From CAZKBP01 sp964551015 (GTDB lineage: Bacteria; Bacteroidota; Bacteroidia; Cytophagales; Microscillaceae), in the NCBI GenBank assembly GCA_964551015.1, contig CAZKBP010000015.1:57859-121858 (forward strand): DNA of 64,000 nucleotides, in the 5' to 3' direction. The notes under the pieces were generated by a model. That model searched no databases. It saw only the letters and a program-made list of their open reading frames with translations, and was not told where the DNA came from. How positions within the stretch are numbered: the first letter of the stretch is position 1; each line of letters starts with the position of its first letter. A program made the translations under genes and the position numbers. Positions 1 to 8,462 of this stretch are shown piece by piece.

Positions 1-570
1 CAGAATCATACGGTCCCGCTCAATGGCTAGTTCTCCGACCATATTTAGCAGATGATCCAATTTTTTGATCGGGATTTGAACGGCATCCGAAAGCTGAAAA
101 GAGTGTGGGTTGGTCTCTCGGGGAGGGGTTTCTTGGGGAATAGGTACGGGTGTAGGCTGAGGCTCCTCGGTGAGGTCGAGTGCGTTTTTTCCTTGAATTT
201 CCCTGAGAATTACGCCCAAACGAGTACTAAGCCCTAGGTAACTAACTGTTTTTTCTTCTTTGGCGGCATGAATTAGCTCCCTGAGCTTATCATTCGCACG
301 AAAAAGATCATTAAAAATCACCTCATTGAGTACGCCGTGATCAGCTCGGATTTCATTAAAAATATCTTCCAATCTGTGCGCTACTTCGTGGATGCCCCTC
401 AGCTCTAGGGAAGCCGCGTTGGCTTTCAGGTTATGGGTCAGGCGGAAAATCGCTTCAATGGCTCCCTGATGACGATGATTTTTTTCTAATTCGGTAAAGA
501 GTTTATCTAATTCGTCTTGTTGCTCGATGGCTTCTACCAAGAATAGCTCTTTGAGTTCATCTGCTTTCAT
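1..570 (-). CDS. cheA: Chemotaxis histidine kinase CheA, N-terminal part (cut by window edge)
   Basis: The reading frame opens at an ATG (568-570) and stays open to base 1, so 190 codons of the N-terminus are visible and the rest lies outside the window. Residues 1-105 form an Hpt (P1) domain with the phospho-acceptor motif HNLKANA, the histidine being residue 46. A proline-rich linker follows. The last visible residues (IPIKKLDHLLNMVGELAIER) are the start of the P3 dimerisation helix that precedes the kinase core in CheA proteins. It is the last visible gene of a minus-strand operon with the receptor, cheW, cheY and cheB, 65 bp after cheB. CheA passes phosphate to CheY and CheB in the cytoplasm. 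The identification is firm; only the catalytic domains are unseen. Confidence 0.93.
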   Translation of the reverse strand, partial: MKADELKELFLVEAIEQQDELDKLFTELEKNHRHQGAIEAIFRLTHNLKANAASLELRGIHEVAHRLEDIFNEIRADHGVLNEVIFNDLFRANDKLRELIHAAKEEKTVSYLGLSTRLGVILREIQGKNALDLTEEPQPTPVPIPQETPPRETNPHSFQLSDAVQIPIKKLDHLLNMVGELAIERDRMIL

Positions 571-635
571 ACCTGAATTTAATTGGGTTTTTTGGAATAC
601 TTCATGCTTCCCAGTGAACAATCATAGAATTGTGT

Positions 636-1679
636 TTATAAGCAGCTCACGATAAAATTAGCAATTTCCTTCAAGGGCAATACTTGATGCACCACCCCAC
701 GCTCAATGGCTGACTTGGGCATCCCAAAGACCACACTGCTCTCCTCGTTTTGGGCAATATTGAAGCCGCCCCGTGCACGAATTTGTTGCATGCCCAAAGT
801 TCCATCCCTTCCCATGCCCGTAAGCACCACGGCCAGCGTTTTTTCTTGATAGACCTCTGCCGCAGAAAGCATCAGGGCATCTACCGAAGGAAAATTGTAT
901 TCCTGATACTTTTCGGAGCTATATTCAAAGTAAGGTAAGGCATGGGGATGGGCTCTTCTGACGGTGGTATTACAGTTTGAGGGAGCTAAATACACAAAGC
1001 CTCCTTTGATACTTTCTCTATTTTGGGCAACATGCACGGGAAAAGGAGTCAGTTCATTCAGGCGGTCGCTGTAAGAAAGTCCGAAGTCTTGGGGAATATG
1101 CTGCGCGATCAAAATCGGAATAGGCAAATTGGTTGGTAGCTTCAAGAGAATCGTCTCGATGGCGGTAGTCCCTCCGGTAGAAGCTCCGATGAGGATAACA
1201 TCATAGCGTGTACTCTGACCAAAAGAGTGAGGATGATTGTTAACGGAGCGTTTGCGCTTCAGCGTATCTAGATTCACGTGAGCCGCCAGACGAACTTTTT
1301 TGGTCAAGGCATCTTTGACATTACGCAAATTTGCTTGAAAGTTGCCAGCGGGCTTGGGAATAAAGTCATAAGCTCCCTTCTCGAGTGCTTCTATCACGAG
1401 GTGAGGAGCGCTTTCGGCTAAGGCCGTCAGGATGATAATGGGCTTGGGATGTTTTGCCATGATTTGCTCCACGGCGTAAATGCCATCGTAATCTGCCATG
1501 AGCAAATCTAGAATGACCACCTGTGGTTCTAGACTTTGCACTTTTTGCAATGCCTCCTGCCCGTTTTCGGCCGTAGCGATTACCTCCAAATCTATTTCTT
1601 CGGACAAAATACTCCTGATGAGAAGGCGTACCCAACCGGAGTCATCTGCTAATAATATTTTGATTTTCTCTGACCCCAT
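636..1679 (-). CDS. cheB: Chemotaxis response regulator / protein-glutamate methylesterase CheB
   Basis: 347 residues, the normal CheB length. Residues 5-120 are a receiver domain with the DD pair at 12-13, phospho-acceptor Asp58 and Lys109 in the IPKP motif. A linker leads to the methylesterase domain (about 158-347), which keeps the catalytic triad in the usual places: Ser167 in GASTGG, His194 in AQHIPQDF and Asp292 in TGMGRDG. CheB removes methyl groups from (or deamidates) receptor glutamates to reset sensitivity. The gene lies 14 bp after cheY. No CheR methyltransferase is present in the window, so it either lies beyond the left edge or elsewhere. Confidence 0.96.
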   Translation of the reverse strand: MGSEKIKILLADDSGWVRLLIRSILSEEIDLEVIATAENGQEALQKVQSLEPQVVILDLLMADYDGIYAVEQIMAKHPKPIIILTALAESAPHLVIEALEKGAYDFIPKPAGNFQANLRNVKDALTKKVRLAAHVNLDTLKRKRSVNNHPHSFGQSTRYDVILIGASTGGTTAIETILLKLPTNLPIPILIAQHIPQDFGLSYSDRLNELTPFPVHVAQNRESIKGGFVYLAPSNCNTTVRRAHPHALPYFEYSSEKYQEYNFPSVDALMLSAAEVYQEKTLAVVLTGMGRDGTLGMQQIRARGGFNIAQNEESSVVFGMPKSAIERGVVHQVLPLKEIANFIVSCL

Positions 1680-1693
1680 TTTGACTTTCAGAA

Positions 1694-2059
1694 TTAAGCA
1701 GGGACGATTTCTTGGATGATTTCCAGTAATTTTTCAGAAGTGAAAGGCTTGATGATATAGTGATCTGCTCCCAGCTTCATGCCCTCATCTACCACGGACT
1801 GCTGGCCCACGGCACTGATAATGACTACTTTGGCACTGATGGCTTCTTTTTTGATGACCTTGAGTACATCTAGCCCCAGCATATCAGGTAGGATATTATC
1901 TAAGGTAATGAGATCAGGTTGAAGGCTGAGGGCCAAATCGATCGCTTTTTCCCCGTTGTCCGCTTCTCCGGCAATTTCATATCCCCCTTCTTCTAAGGCT
2001 TCTCGGATCATGGTGCGCATGTAGAGAGAGTCGTCTACGATTAAGATTTTCTTGCTCAT
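1694..2059 (-). CDS. cheY: Single-domain response regulator, CheY type
   Basis: 121 residues and nothing but a receiver domain: acidic pair at residues 9-10, phospho-acceptor Asp54 in ITLDN, Ser82 in the switch Thr/Ser position and Lys104 in the IIKPF motif. It lies between cheW (40 bp upstream) and cheB (14 bp downstream) on the same strand, which supports the assignment as the diffusible output of the cluster. Cytophagales generally lack flagella, so the target may be gliding machinery or a non-motility output; nothing in this window shows which. Confidence 0.93.
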   Translation of the reverse strand: MSKKILIVDDSLYMRTMIREALEEGGYEIAGEADNGEKAIDLALSLQPDLITLDNILPDMLGLDVLKVIKKEAISAKVVIISAVGQQSVVDEGMKLGADHYIIKPFTSEKLLEIIQEIVPA

Positions 2060-2099
2060 AAGTTCTTTAATAATTAATAATTAGTTTTGGGTGAAAGGA

Positions 2100-2636
2100 C
2101 TAGAGGTTTTTAAAATCGCTGGTATCAATTATTTTTAAGGCATCAATCAGGATGATGATTCGCTCTTCTACCTTGGCGATTCCTTTAATATAATCTCTTT
2201 TCAGGAAGCTATCTCGGGTGAGGTTAGGGCTTAGGTCGATATTTTTCTCCAAAATAGTGAGGGTATTGGGAATATCATTCACCAGAATGCCCATTTGCAT
2301 TTCCTCATCAGCCAGTACCATGAGAAAGCTCTTGAGATGCTTAGGTAAAGCGGCCTTTTTGAGTTGAAACCTCTCTTCTAGGTCAATGATGGCGAGAATA
2401 TTGCCACGCACATTCGCCACTCCCTTGATATAATTGGCAGTGAGGGGTACTTCGGTAATGCGTGGTACGGGCACTACTTCGCGAATCTGGTCGATAAAAA
2501 GACCATATTCTTGCCCTCCTAGCTCAAAAACGATGACTTGAAAGGAAGCCTCTGCTTCTTCGGCTTTTTCTGTAAGTGCTTGGGTATTATTTTCTGTAGA
2601 TTCTTTCATATCAGAGAGAGCACCCACTCGGTACAT
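2100..2636 (-). CDS. cheW: Chemotaxis coupling protein CheW
   Basis: 178 residues. After an acidic, low-complexity N-terminus (about 1-28) the CheW/SH3-like fold runs from VIVFELGGQEYGLFIDQIRE through GVANVRGNILAIIDLEERF to FLKRDYIKGIAKVEERIIIL, which are the conserved CheW core segments. CheW bridges receptors and CheA in the signalling array. The start could be residue 1 or Met10 (2609); neither has a clear ribosome binding site. It lies downstream of the receptor gene, from which it is separated by about 154 bp holding a long hairpin. Confidence 0.95.
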   Translation of the reverse strand: MYRVGALSDMKESTENNTQALTEKAEEAEASFQVIVFELGGQEYGLFIDQIREVVPVPRITEVPLTANYIKGVANVRGNILAIIDLEERFQLKKAALPKHLKSFLMVLADEEMQMGILVNDIPNTLTILEKNIDLSPNLTRDSFLKRDYIKGIAKVEERIIILIDALKIIDTSDFKNL

Positions 2637-2737
2637 AAGGATACGAACCGAGGGAAGCGAATTTAAAGCTTATTATATGATTTTTAAATAGCGGCGTATT
2701 CGTATAGATATTTTCTTTAGAATTTTCCGACTTTTTA

Positions 2738-2772
2738 TCAACTTACTGGGTCTTCAAGACTCAGTAAGTTGA
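2738..2772. repeat. Long palindromic hairpin between receptor gene and cheW
   Basis: Bases 2738-2754 and 2756-2772 are inverted copies with one G-T mismatch, a 17-bp arm on each side. No run of T follows on either strand, so it is not a classic intrinsic terminator. It could stabilise the 3' end of the receptor mRNA, attenuate read-through into cheW, or be a copy of a dispersed palindromic repeat. A similar stand-alone palindrome lies at 38221-38255. Confidence 0.75.
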
Positions 2773-2790
2773 CTTGTGTAAATACGATTC

Positions 2791-5700
2791 TTAGGCTTTG
2801 CTGAGCTTAAATTGGTTAACACGTTTTTTCAGCTCTTCGGCAAGAATAGAGAGTTTTTCGCTGGAGCTGGAAATTTCAGCCATTCCTCGATCCATTTCCA
2901 GAGAAGAGCTGGCGAGTTCCTGTGTTCCACTGGCCGTTTCTTCGGAAACGACCACGATTTTCTCAATATTTTTGACCACCTGATCAATAGATTGCTTCTG
3001 CAGCTGAGAGCCTTGTAGAATTTCTTTGGATGATTGAAGTGTCTCTGTACTAGAATCATTAATTTCCACAAAAACTTTTTCTGCCTGCTCGGTAGCCGTC
3101 TTACCGCTTTCCACGCTTGTTTTCATATTCTTGATGGCATCTCCTGTGGATAAGATATCCTTTTGCACATCTTTGATGACTTTGTCAATCTCCACGGTAG
3201 AGTTTTTGGAGTCTTCGGCCAATTTATTGATTTCATCAGCCACTACTTTGAAACCTCTACCTGCTTCGCCCGCGCGAGCCGCCTCGATGTTGGCATTGAC
3301 GGAGAGCAGCTTGGTTTGGAAGGCAATGTCGGTGATGACGCTGAGGATGCGAGAAATTTCTTCCGAACGCTGGGTGAGCACTTCAATAGAACCCGACGTA
3401 ACCCCGGCGGATTGGTCAATGTCTGCCATGTTGTTGACCAGCGTTCGGATGATTTCTAAGCCATTTACGCAGTTTTGTTGCCCTTTCTCGGCTGAGGTAT
3501 TGATAATTTCGGCTTTTTTGCTCATATCGAGGGAAGCGTTTAGGGTTTTTTCCACGAGGCGGGAAGATTCATCGGTACGGCTGGCTTGGTCCTGCGCTCC
3601 GTCGGCCATCTGCTGAATAGCCGTAGAAGCCTCCGTGGTAGATTTACGCATACTGGTGGCCTTAGAGAGCATTTCACCGGAGGAGGTAGAGACGGTCAAG
3701 GTGCTTTCCTCGATTTGCACTAAGAATTCATTCAGGTTTTTGATGGCGATGTTGAGGGCATTGGCCATATCGGCAATATCGCCTCGAGCTTCCATCTTGA
3801 ATTGCTGGGTAAGGTCTCCCAAAGAAAGACTGGTGACAATGCGGTTGATTTCTAGAACCGGCTCGGAGATATTGGTCAATAAGAGATTGACCGAGTCTAT
3901 AAGTTCTTTCCAAGCACCATCGAGATGAGTCAGATTGAGCCGTTCACTGAGTCTCCCTTCTACCCCTGCAAGGTTCACGACGCGATTGAGTTCTTTGACA
4001 ATTTTTTTGAGGTTATCTCTCAGGGTGGTATTGGCGGCTACCATACGGGCTAACTCTCCCTTGACTCGGATTTTACCCAAATCCATTTCTACGTCAAAGT
4101 TTCCTTTTTGGATTTCAGTGATAAAATTACTGGTAGCACTCAGGGCAACGGTAAAATCGGTTACGTCTTTGGCCAACTTAATCACCTTGACAAGCTTGCC
4201 TTCATCGTCCAGAACGGGAGCATAGGAGGCATCTAGCCAGACTTCATCGCCGTTTCTGGCGATACGCTTGAAAGTGCCCATACTGATGTGGCCATCGTTG
4301 AGGTTGCGCCAAAACTCGCGATACTCTGGGCCTCTCGCGTAGTCAGGGTCTACGAAGATGCGATGATGCTTACCCTTTATTTCTTCTAAGGAGTAGCCCA
4401 TCAGATCTAGGAATATTTTATTGGCTGATAAGATATAGCCATCCGGGTCGAAGTCAATGAAAGCATAAGCAGTGTTGATAGCCTTGATTTGACCGTCCAT
4501 TTCGGCTTGTTGTACGCGTAATTCTTCGCTGAGCCGGGCTTGTTTTTCTTGGGTGGCCTGAAGCTCTTCCATATTCTGGCGCAGTTCTTCTTCTTGGGCA
4601 CGGGTTTCCTCGAGTTGGTTGGCGAGTTCGCTTTCCAGATTTTTCTCGCGGGTGATTTCTTGGGCGTATTTAACCACTTTGTAGGGATTACCATCCAGAT
4701 CTAAGATAGGCGCATAACTTCCTTTGATCCAGACGATTTTGCCGTGCTTTGCTACACGTTTGAACTCACCTGATTGTGGGATGCCCGCTCTAAGGTCTGC
4801 CCAGAAGCGTTGATAATCATCTGAGTTTTTTTGTTCATCACTTACCATAAAGCTGTGGTGCTTTCCAGTAAGTTCGGCTCCGGAGTAGCCGACAATGTTT
4901 AGGAAATTTGGGTTGGCAGAGGTGATGGTTCCATCCATTTCAAACTCCACGGTGGCGTAGGTTTCATTGATGGATTTGAGTTGACTGGCATAATCCAGAC
5001 TTTTCTGCTTTTGCTCGGTAATATCACTGGCAAGGCTAATTACTTTAATGGGTTCACCTTGTTGATTGAAAACGGGCGTGTAGGTGGCCTGCATCCAGAC
5101 TTCCTGACCGGTGCTGCTGATCTGCTTAAATTCGCCTGATTGGGCTTTGCCCTTACGGAGGTCGTTCCAAAACTGGAGATAGTCTCTTGATTTGGCGTAA
5201 GAGTCTTCTACGATGAGGCTGTGGTGCTGCCCTTTGAGCTCGGCCTCGGTGTAGGCTAGGATTTCCTGCATCGTTTGGTTGGCTTTGAGGAGATGCCCCT
5301 GCATGTCCATCTCGATGGTGGCCAGGGTGTTGTCAATGGCCTGGAGTTGCCCACTCATCTCGAGCTCTTTTTTGCGCATGGCTTCCTGCGTAGACTCGAG
5401 CTCTTCCATATTTTGGCGCAGTTCTTCTTCGCTGGCGCGGGTTTGCTCCAGTTGATTCTGAACTTCCTGTTCAAGCCTTTTCTTCTCCGTAATATCCTTG
5501 ATGAAAGCGGTGTAAATGGAGCCATTTCCTAGCCTTGCTTCGCTGAGTGTGAGGAGAATGGGAACGGTGCTGCCGTCCTGACATAAGGCTTCTACCTCCC
5601 GTCCGATGCCAATCACCTTGGCTCGGCGGGTATGCTTATAGTTACTTAGATATTGGTCGTGCGAGTGGGAATGTGTATCGGGCATGAGCATCCGCACGTT

Positions 5701-5925
5701 TTCTCCGATTACTTCCTCGCGGCGATAGCCCCAGAGATTTTCAGCAGTACGGTTAAAAAAACTGATCGTACCCACATCATTGATGATGATGACGGCATCG
5801 GCACAGCCCTCAAGAATTTGCACATATTTTTGAGTTTCGTTAATTTCAGTTACTTCTTTGGGGAAGGGGTCGGTATGTCCCGAAGCATTATTCTTTTCGG
5901 GGGCAAGGTTTTCTTCAAGCGCCAT
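2791..5925 (-). CDS. Soluble methyl-accepting chemotaxis protein with four PAS domains
   Basis: 1044 residues with no membrane segment, so a cytoplasmic receptor. Order: PAS1 about 30-150, coiled coil 150-195, PAS2 195-310, PAS3 315-430, coiled coil 430-475, PAS4 480-590, HAMP-like helices about 600-755, and an MCP signalling domain 760-1044. The hairpin tip is recognisable near 869-902 (AFQTKLLSVNANIEAARAGE). PAS2-4 share the motif pattern GKHH / FW..LR.G / GEFKR, so they are probably internal duplicates. Both coiled-coil linkers carry the same EEELRQNMEEL cassette found in the sensors at 13143 and 18711. It heads the operon cheW-cheY-cheB-cheA and presumably senses an internal redox or ligand signal. 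The PAS ligand is not known. Confidence 0.95.
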   Translation of the reverse strand: MALEENLAPEKNNASGHTDPFPKEVTEINETQKYVQILEGCADAVIIINDVGTISFFNRTAENLWGYRREEVIGENVRMLMPDTHSHSHDQYLSNYKHTRRAKVIGIGREVEALCQDGSTVPILLTLSEARLGNGSIYTAFIKDITEKKRLEQEVQNQLEQTRASEEELRQNMEELESTQEAMRKKELEMSGQLQAIDNTLATIEMDMQGHLLKANQTMQEILAYTEAELKGQHHSLIVEDSYAKSRDYLQFWNDLRKGKAQSGEFKQISSTGQEVWMQATYTPVFNQQGEPIKVISLASDITEQKQKSLDYASQLKSINETYATVEFEMDGTITSANPNFLNIVGYSGAELTGKHHSFMVSDEQKNSDDYQRFWADLRAGIPQSGEFKRVAKHGKIVWIKGSYAPILDLDGNPYKVVKYAQEITREKNLESELANQLEETRAQEEELRQNMEELQATQEKQARLSEELRVQQAEMDGQIKAINTAYAFIDFDPDGYILSANKIFLDLMGYSLEEIKGKHHRIFVDPDYARGPEYREFWRNLNDGHISMGTFKRIARNGDEVWLDASYAPVLDDEGKLVKVIKLAKDVTDFTVALSATSNFITEIQKGNFDVEMDLGKIRVKGELARMVAANTTLRDNLKKIVKELNRVVNLAGVEGRLSERLNLTHLDGAWKELIDSVNLLLTNISEPVLEINRIVTSLSLGDLTQQFKMEARGDIADMANALNIAIKNLNEFLVQIEESTLTVSTSSGEMLSKATSMRKSTTEASTAIQQMADGAQDQASRTDESSRLVEKTLNASLDMSKKAEIINTSAEKGQQNCVNGLEIIRTLVNNMADIDQSAGVTSGSIEVLTQRSEEISRILSVITDIAFQTKLLSVNANIEAARAGEAGRGFKVVADEINKLAEDSKNSTVEIDKVIKDVQKDILSTGDAIKNMKTSVESGKTATEQAEKVFVEINDSSTETLQSSKEILQGSQLQKQSIDQVVKNIEKIVVVSEETASGTQELASSSLEMDRGMAEISSSSEKLSILAEELKKRVNQFKLSKA

Positions 5926-6384
5926 GTTTTCTATCTTTGAGTCGTTAAATGATTTCTTTTGGTGCTATCAAAGGACTCCTGTTTTTGTAGAGAAGGAGCT
6001 ATTTTGGTGAATTTTCGGGCTGGGTTCTTCGCGTGTAGGGGTTGGCTCCACAGCGATCCTAGTACGAGAATTGGCAAAAATCATTCTCCAAACTACGACG
6101 TTGGCCAGTTGAGCTATTTTACTCATCGTAGATTATTACACAAGTGCTTTTTTATTCGAAATGAAGGAAGCTGATGGGTATAAATCCTACGTTAGGCGAT
6201 GGATACAAGTTGTTCGGCTAATCATTAGCTCAACCTCCAGAGATATTTAGCTTCTAACGCGTGGGGAGGTGCAAGGATTAAGCGCATTCTTCTTACGGGA
6301 AAACAGGCTCCGTGGGCAAGTAAGATTCCGCGCATTTTCTCGTTATTTCACGTGTAAATTTATCAGAAGCATTAGAGATGAATC
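5926..6384. other. 459-bp intergenic stretch, no gene recognised
   Basis: Lies upstream of the minus-strand receptor gene and downstream of the histidine kinase, so it should hold the receptor operon promoter. The short open frames here (5959-6174 and 6269-6451, plus strand) have no recognisable protein features. No convincing TAnnTTTG box, terminator or RNA gene was seen. Confidence 0.5.
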
Positions 6385-7359
6385 CTATTTTTCTTTTTTG
6401 ATTTCAGGCATTTCTGATTTAGGAATACTAAGCCCAAAAGAACTTCCCTGAGGACTGGAGTGCAGCAGGGAAAGGTCAGCACGGAGTTTGGTGGCTGCGA
6501 TTTGTGCTCGGTACAATCCTAGCCCGAAGCCTTTAAAAAAATCGTGCCCTCGGAAGAACATCTCAAAAATGCGGCTGGCCATTTTAGGCGGGATTCCTTC
6601 GCCATTGTCCTCTACCCGAATTTCGTAGGTATGGTCTGTCTCCCAAGCACTAATCCGCACCTGCGCCTGCTCTTGCTTGAAGTGGTTGGCGTGTTGAATG
6701 GCGTTTTTTACGAGGTTATCCACGGCGATCTCGAGCATCTCTACATCCGTGTGGATATGTAAATCCGAATCCACTTCCACGGAAAATTTCTCGCGTTCAA
6801 ACCCTTCTACCCGATTCATACTCCTGATAATTCCTCGGAAAAAACGGGACATATTCACGGCAGTAAAGCTAGTTTTATGGTTTCTCAAATCGCCGATTTC
6901 CACGATTCTAAAGAGCAGTAATTGCATTTTGTGAATCACCTCTTTTTGCATATTGAAATATGCTCGAGCCGTTTCGTCTTGGCTATCCACTAAGCCAATG
7001 TTGCAGACGCCCTCCAGCGTAGTGATGGGGCCTTTGAGGTCGTGAGAAGCCTTGTAGAGAAAAGTATCCAGCTCTTGATTGGCTTGGTTTAATGCTTCTT
7101 TCAAAGCCCTATTTTCCGCTTCCAGTAGGTTGGTGTCTGCTTCTTGTTTTCGAATATGTGAATAGAAGAATGAAACCGCCGTAAAGAAAATGACCATAGA
7201 GGTCGACAATGAGTTCGTAACGCCACTCGCCTGATTAGGGTTGGAGGGTATTGAGGAATTAGTTTGATAAGAAAATATCAAACACATCCCGATTAGCACG
7301 AGGCCCCATCCTATCTGTTTGACAAGGGGGGAGGATTTCGATTTTTGGATTCCCTGCAT
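6385..7359 (-). CDS. Membrane-bound sensor histidine kinase
   Basis: 324 residues. Two membrane helices (about 15-32 and 52-68) bracket a short periplasmic loop of some 20 residues, then a coiled coil (75-100) leads to the HisKA dimerisation helix with phospho-acceptor His106 in ASHDLKGP. The ATPase domain has an N box (Asn219 in NLVKNAIQHAN), a G1 box (EDNGEGIP, 250-257) and a G2 box (GFGLGLY, 277-283). Such kinases autophosphorylate and pass phosphate to a response regulator; no dedicated regulator gene adjoins it, so it is orphan here. The tiny periplasmic loop suggests it senses the membrane or an internal partner rather than a large ligand. Confidence 0.92.
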   Translation of the reverse strand: MQGIQKSKSSPLVKQIGWGLVLIGMCLIFSYQTNSSIPSNPNQASGVTNSLSTSMVIFFTAVSFFYSHIRKQEADTNLLEAENRALKEALNQANQELDTFLYKASHDLKGPITTLEGVCNIGLVDSQDETARAYFNMQKEVIHKMQLLLFRIVEIGDLRNHKTSFTAVNMSRFFRGIIRSMNRVEGFEREKFSVEVDSDLHIHTDVEMLEIAVDNLVKNAIQHANHFKQEQAQVRISAWETDHTYEIRVEDNGEGIPPKMASRIFEMFFRGHDFFKGFGLGLYRAQIAATKLRADLSLLHSSPQGSSFGLSIPKSEMPEIKKEK

Positions 7360-7568
7360 AGCTCAACTGCTTGAACGTGTGACAAATTGCGGATCGTACA
7401 TTCATCCCCTCTTTGTAGGGAAGGAGATCACAATCTACGCTTGATGAATAGAAATTTAATTGATGAAATTAAGTCTTGGTTAGTAACGACTATGACAAGG
7501 TGGAGTTATACAGAAGGCTCTACTTTCTGTACGCGTGAAATATTTGGATGGAAATACGATTTTCAAGC

Positions 7569-8462
7569 TTAATTTTTCTCAGGGCAGTCCTTGATACAAA
7601 TGCCCTTGGGGTTGATGAAAAAGGTTTCTTCGGCTTTCACTACTTTTGCTTTTTTATCCTCAAAATCAAAAGCTCGCTCAAATTGAGGTTCAATCACCTC
7701 CTCTCCTTCAGTATCGATATAGCCCCAAAGATTCCTGATCCACACTCCGGCTAAACCCTCGTGAAAATCTCGAGCCGCATCATAGCGGGGAGGTACGATT
7801 TCTTCTCCTTCTTCATCAATATAGCCCCATTTACCTGCTACTTCTACCCGGGCTAAGCCTTCCGAAAAATCTCCCGCCCAATCGTACTGAGGCTCTATGA
7901 TCTCTTCGCCTTCTTTGTTGACAAAGCCATATTTTTCGTCTAACTGTACACTGACCAGCCCTTCGTGAAATTGGCCTACTTCATCATAGCGAATGGGAAT
8001 CACTTCTTCGCCTTCCAAATTAATAAAACCGAATTTGTTGTTGAGGAATACTTTCGCCACGCTATCCTGGAAGCGTTCTGCGTAATCATAGCGAGGCGGA
8101 ATCACCTCCAGGTTTTCTTCATTGATGTATCCGTACTGGTTGCCCAGCTTGACCCGAGCCAAGCCCTGGCGATATACATCGATATCTTCGTAAGCTTCCA
8201 GACGGGCACTATCGTAGGGGAGCTTAGTACTGGCAGGGGCATTTTTTAGGCTATCTTCTATATCTGAGACATCGAAGGCGGAGTTGTCCAATTCTTCTTC
8301 TGATTCTTCTCGCGTGAGGTTGGAGCCACTAGGTTCACAAGCGTAAGCACAAATTAACCCCACTATTAATAAGAAGGAGCGAAGGTAAAATTTCGGTCTT
8401 TTTCTCTGATGAATGGAGATGATGAAGTGAGGGAAGAAGGATCGTTTTGGCAGATTTTTCAT
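7569..8462 (-). CDS. WG-repeat lipoprotein
   Basis: 297 residues from the ATG at 8460-8462. That ATG overlaps the stop of the upstream methyltransferase gene (ATGA), which argues for this start rather than one 72 bases upstream inside that gene. A basic N-terminus and hydrophobic stretch end in AYAC, a plausible lipobox. An acidic linker is followed by about five WG-type repeats of roughly 23 residues (pattern GLARV....KWGYID.EGEEII.PRYD). WG repeats form beta-rich protein-binding surfaces; the exact role here is unknown. The coupling to a DNA methyltransferase gene is unusual for a surface protein. Confidence 0.85.
   Translation of the reverse strand: MKNLPKRSFFPHFIISIHQRKRPKFYLRSFLLIVGLICAYACEPSGSNLTREESEEELDNSAFDVSDIEDSLKNAPASTKLPYDSARLEAYEDIDVYRQGLARVKLGNQYGYINEENLEVIPPRYDYAERFQDSVAKVFLNNKFGFINLEGEEVIPIRYDEVGQFHEGLVSVQLDEKYGFVNKEGEEIIEPQYDWAGDFSEGLARVEVAGKWGYIDEEGEEIVPPRYDAARDFHEGLAGVWIRNLWGYIDTEGEEVIEPQFERAFDFEDKKAKVVKAEETFFINPKGICIKDCPEKN

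Noticed and set aside
3131..3616. 161-codon plus-strand frame inside the chemoreceptor gene
   Set aside because: The Ser/Leu-rich product is a shadow of the MCP signalling domain on the other strand.
6030..6125. tRNA-like string on the minus strand (TAGCTCAACTGGCCAACGTC) and a CCTAGTACGAGA stretch resembling the 23S sarcin-ricin loop
   Set aside because: The D-stem does not close, no T-arm or 7-base anticodon loop can be drawn, and the bases around CCTAGTACGAGA do not match 23S rRNA.
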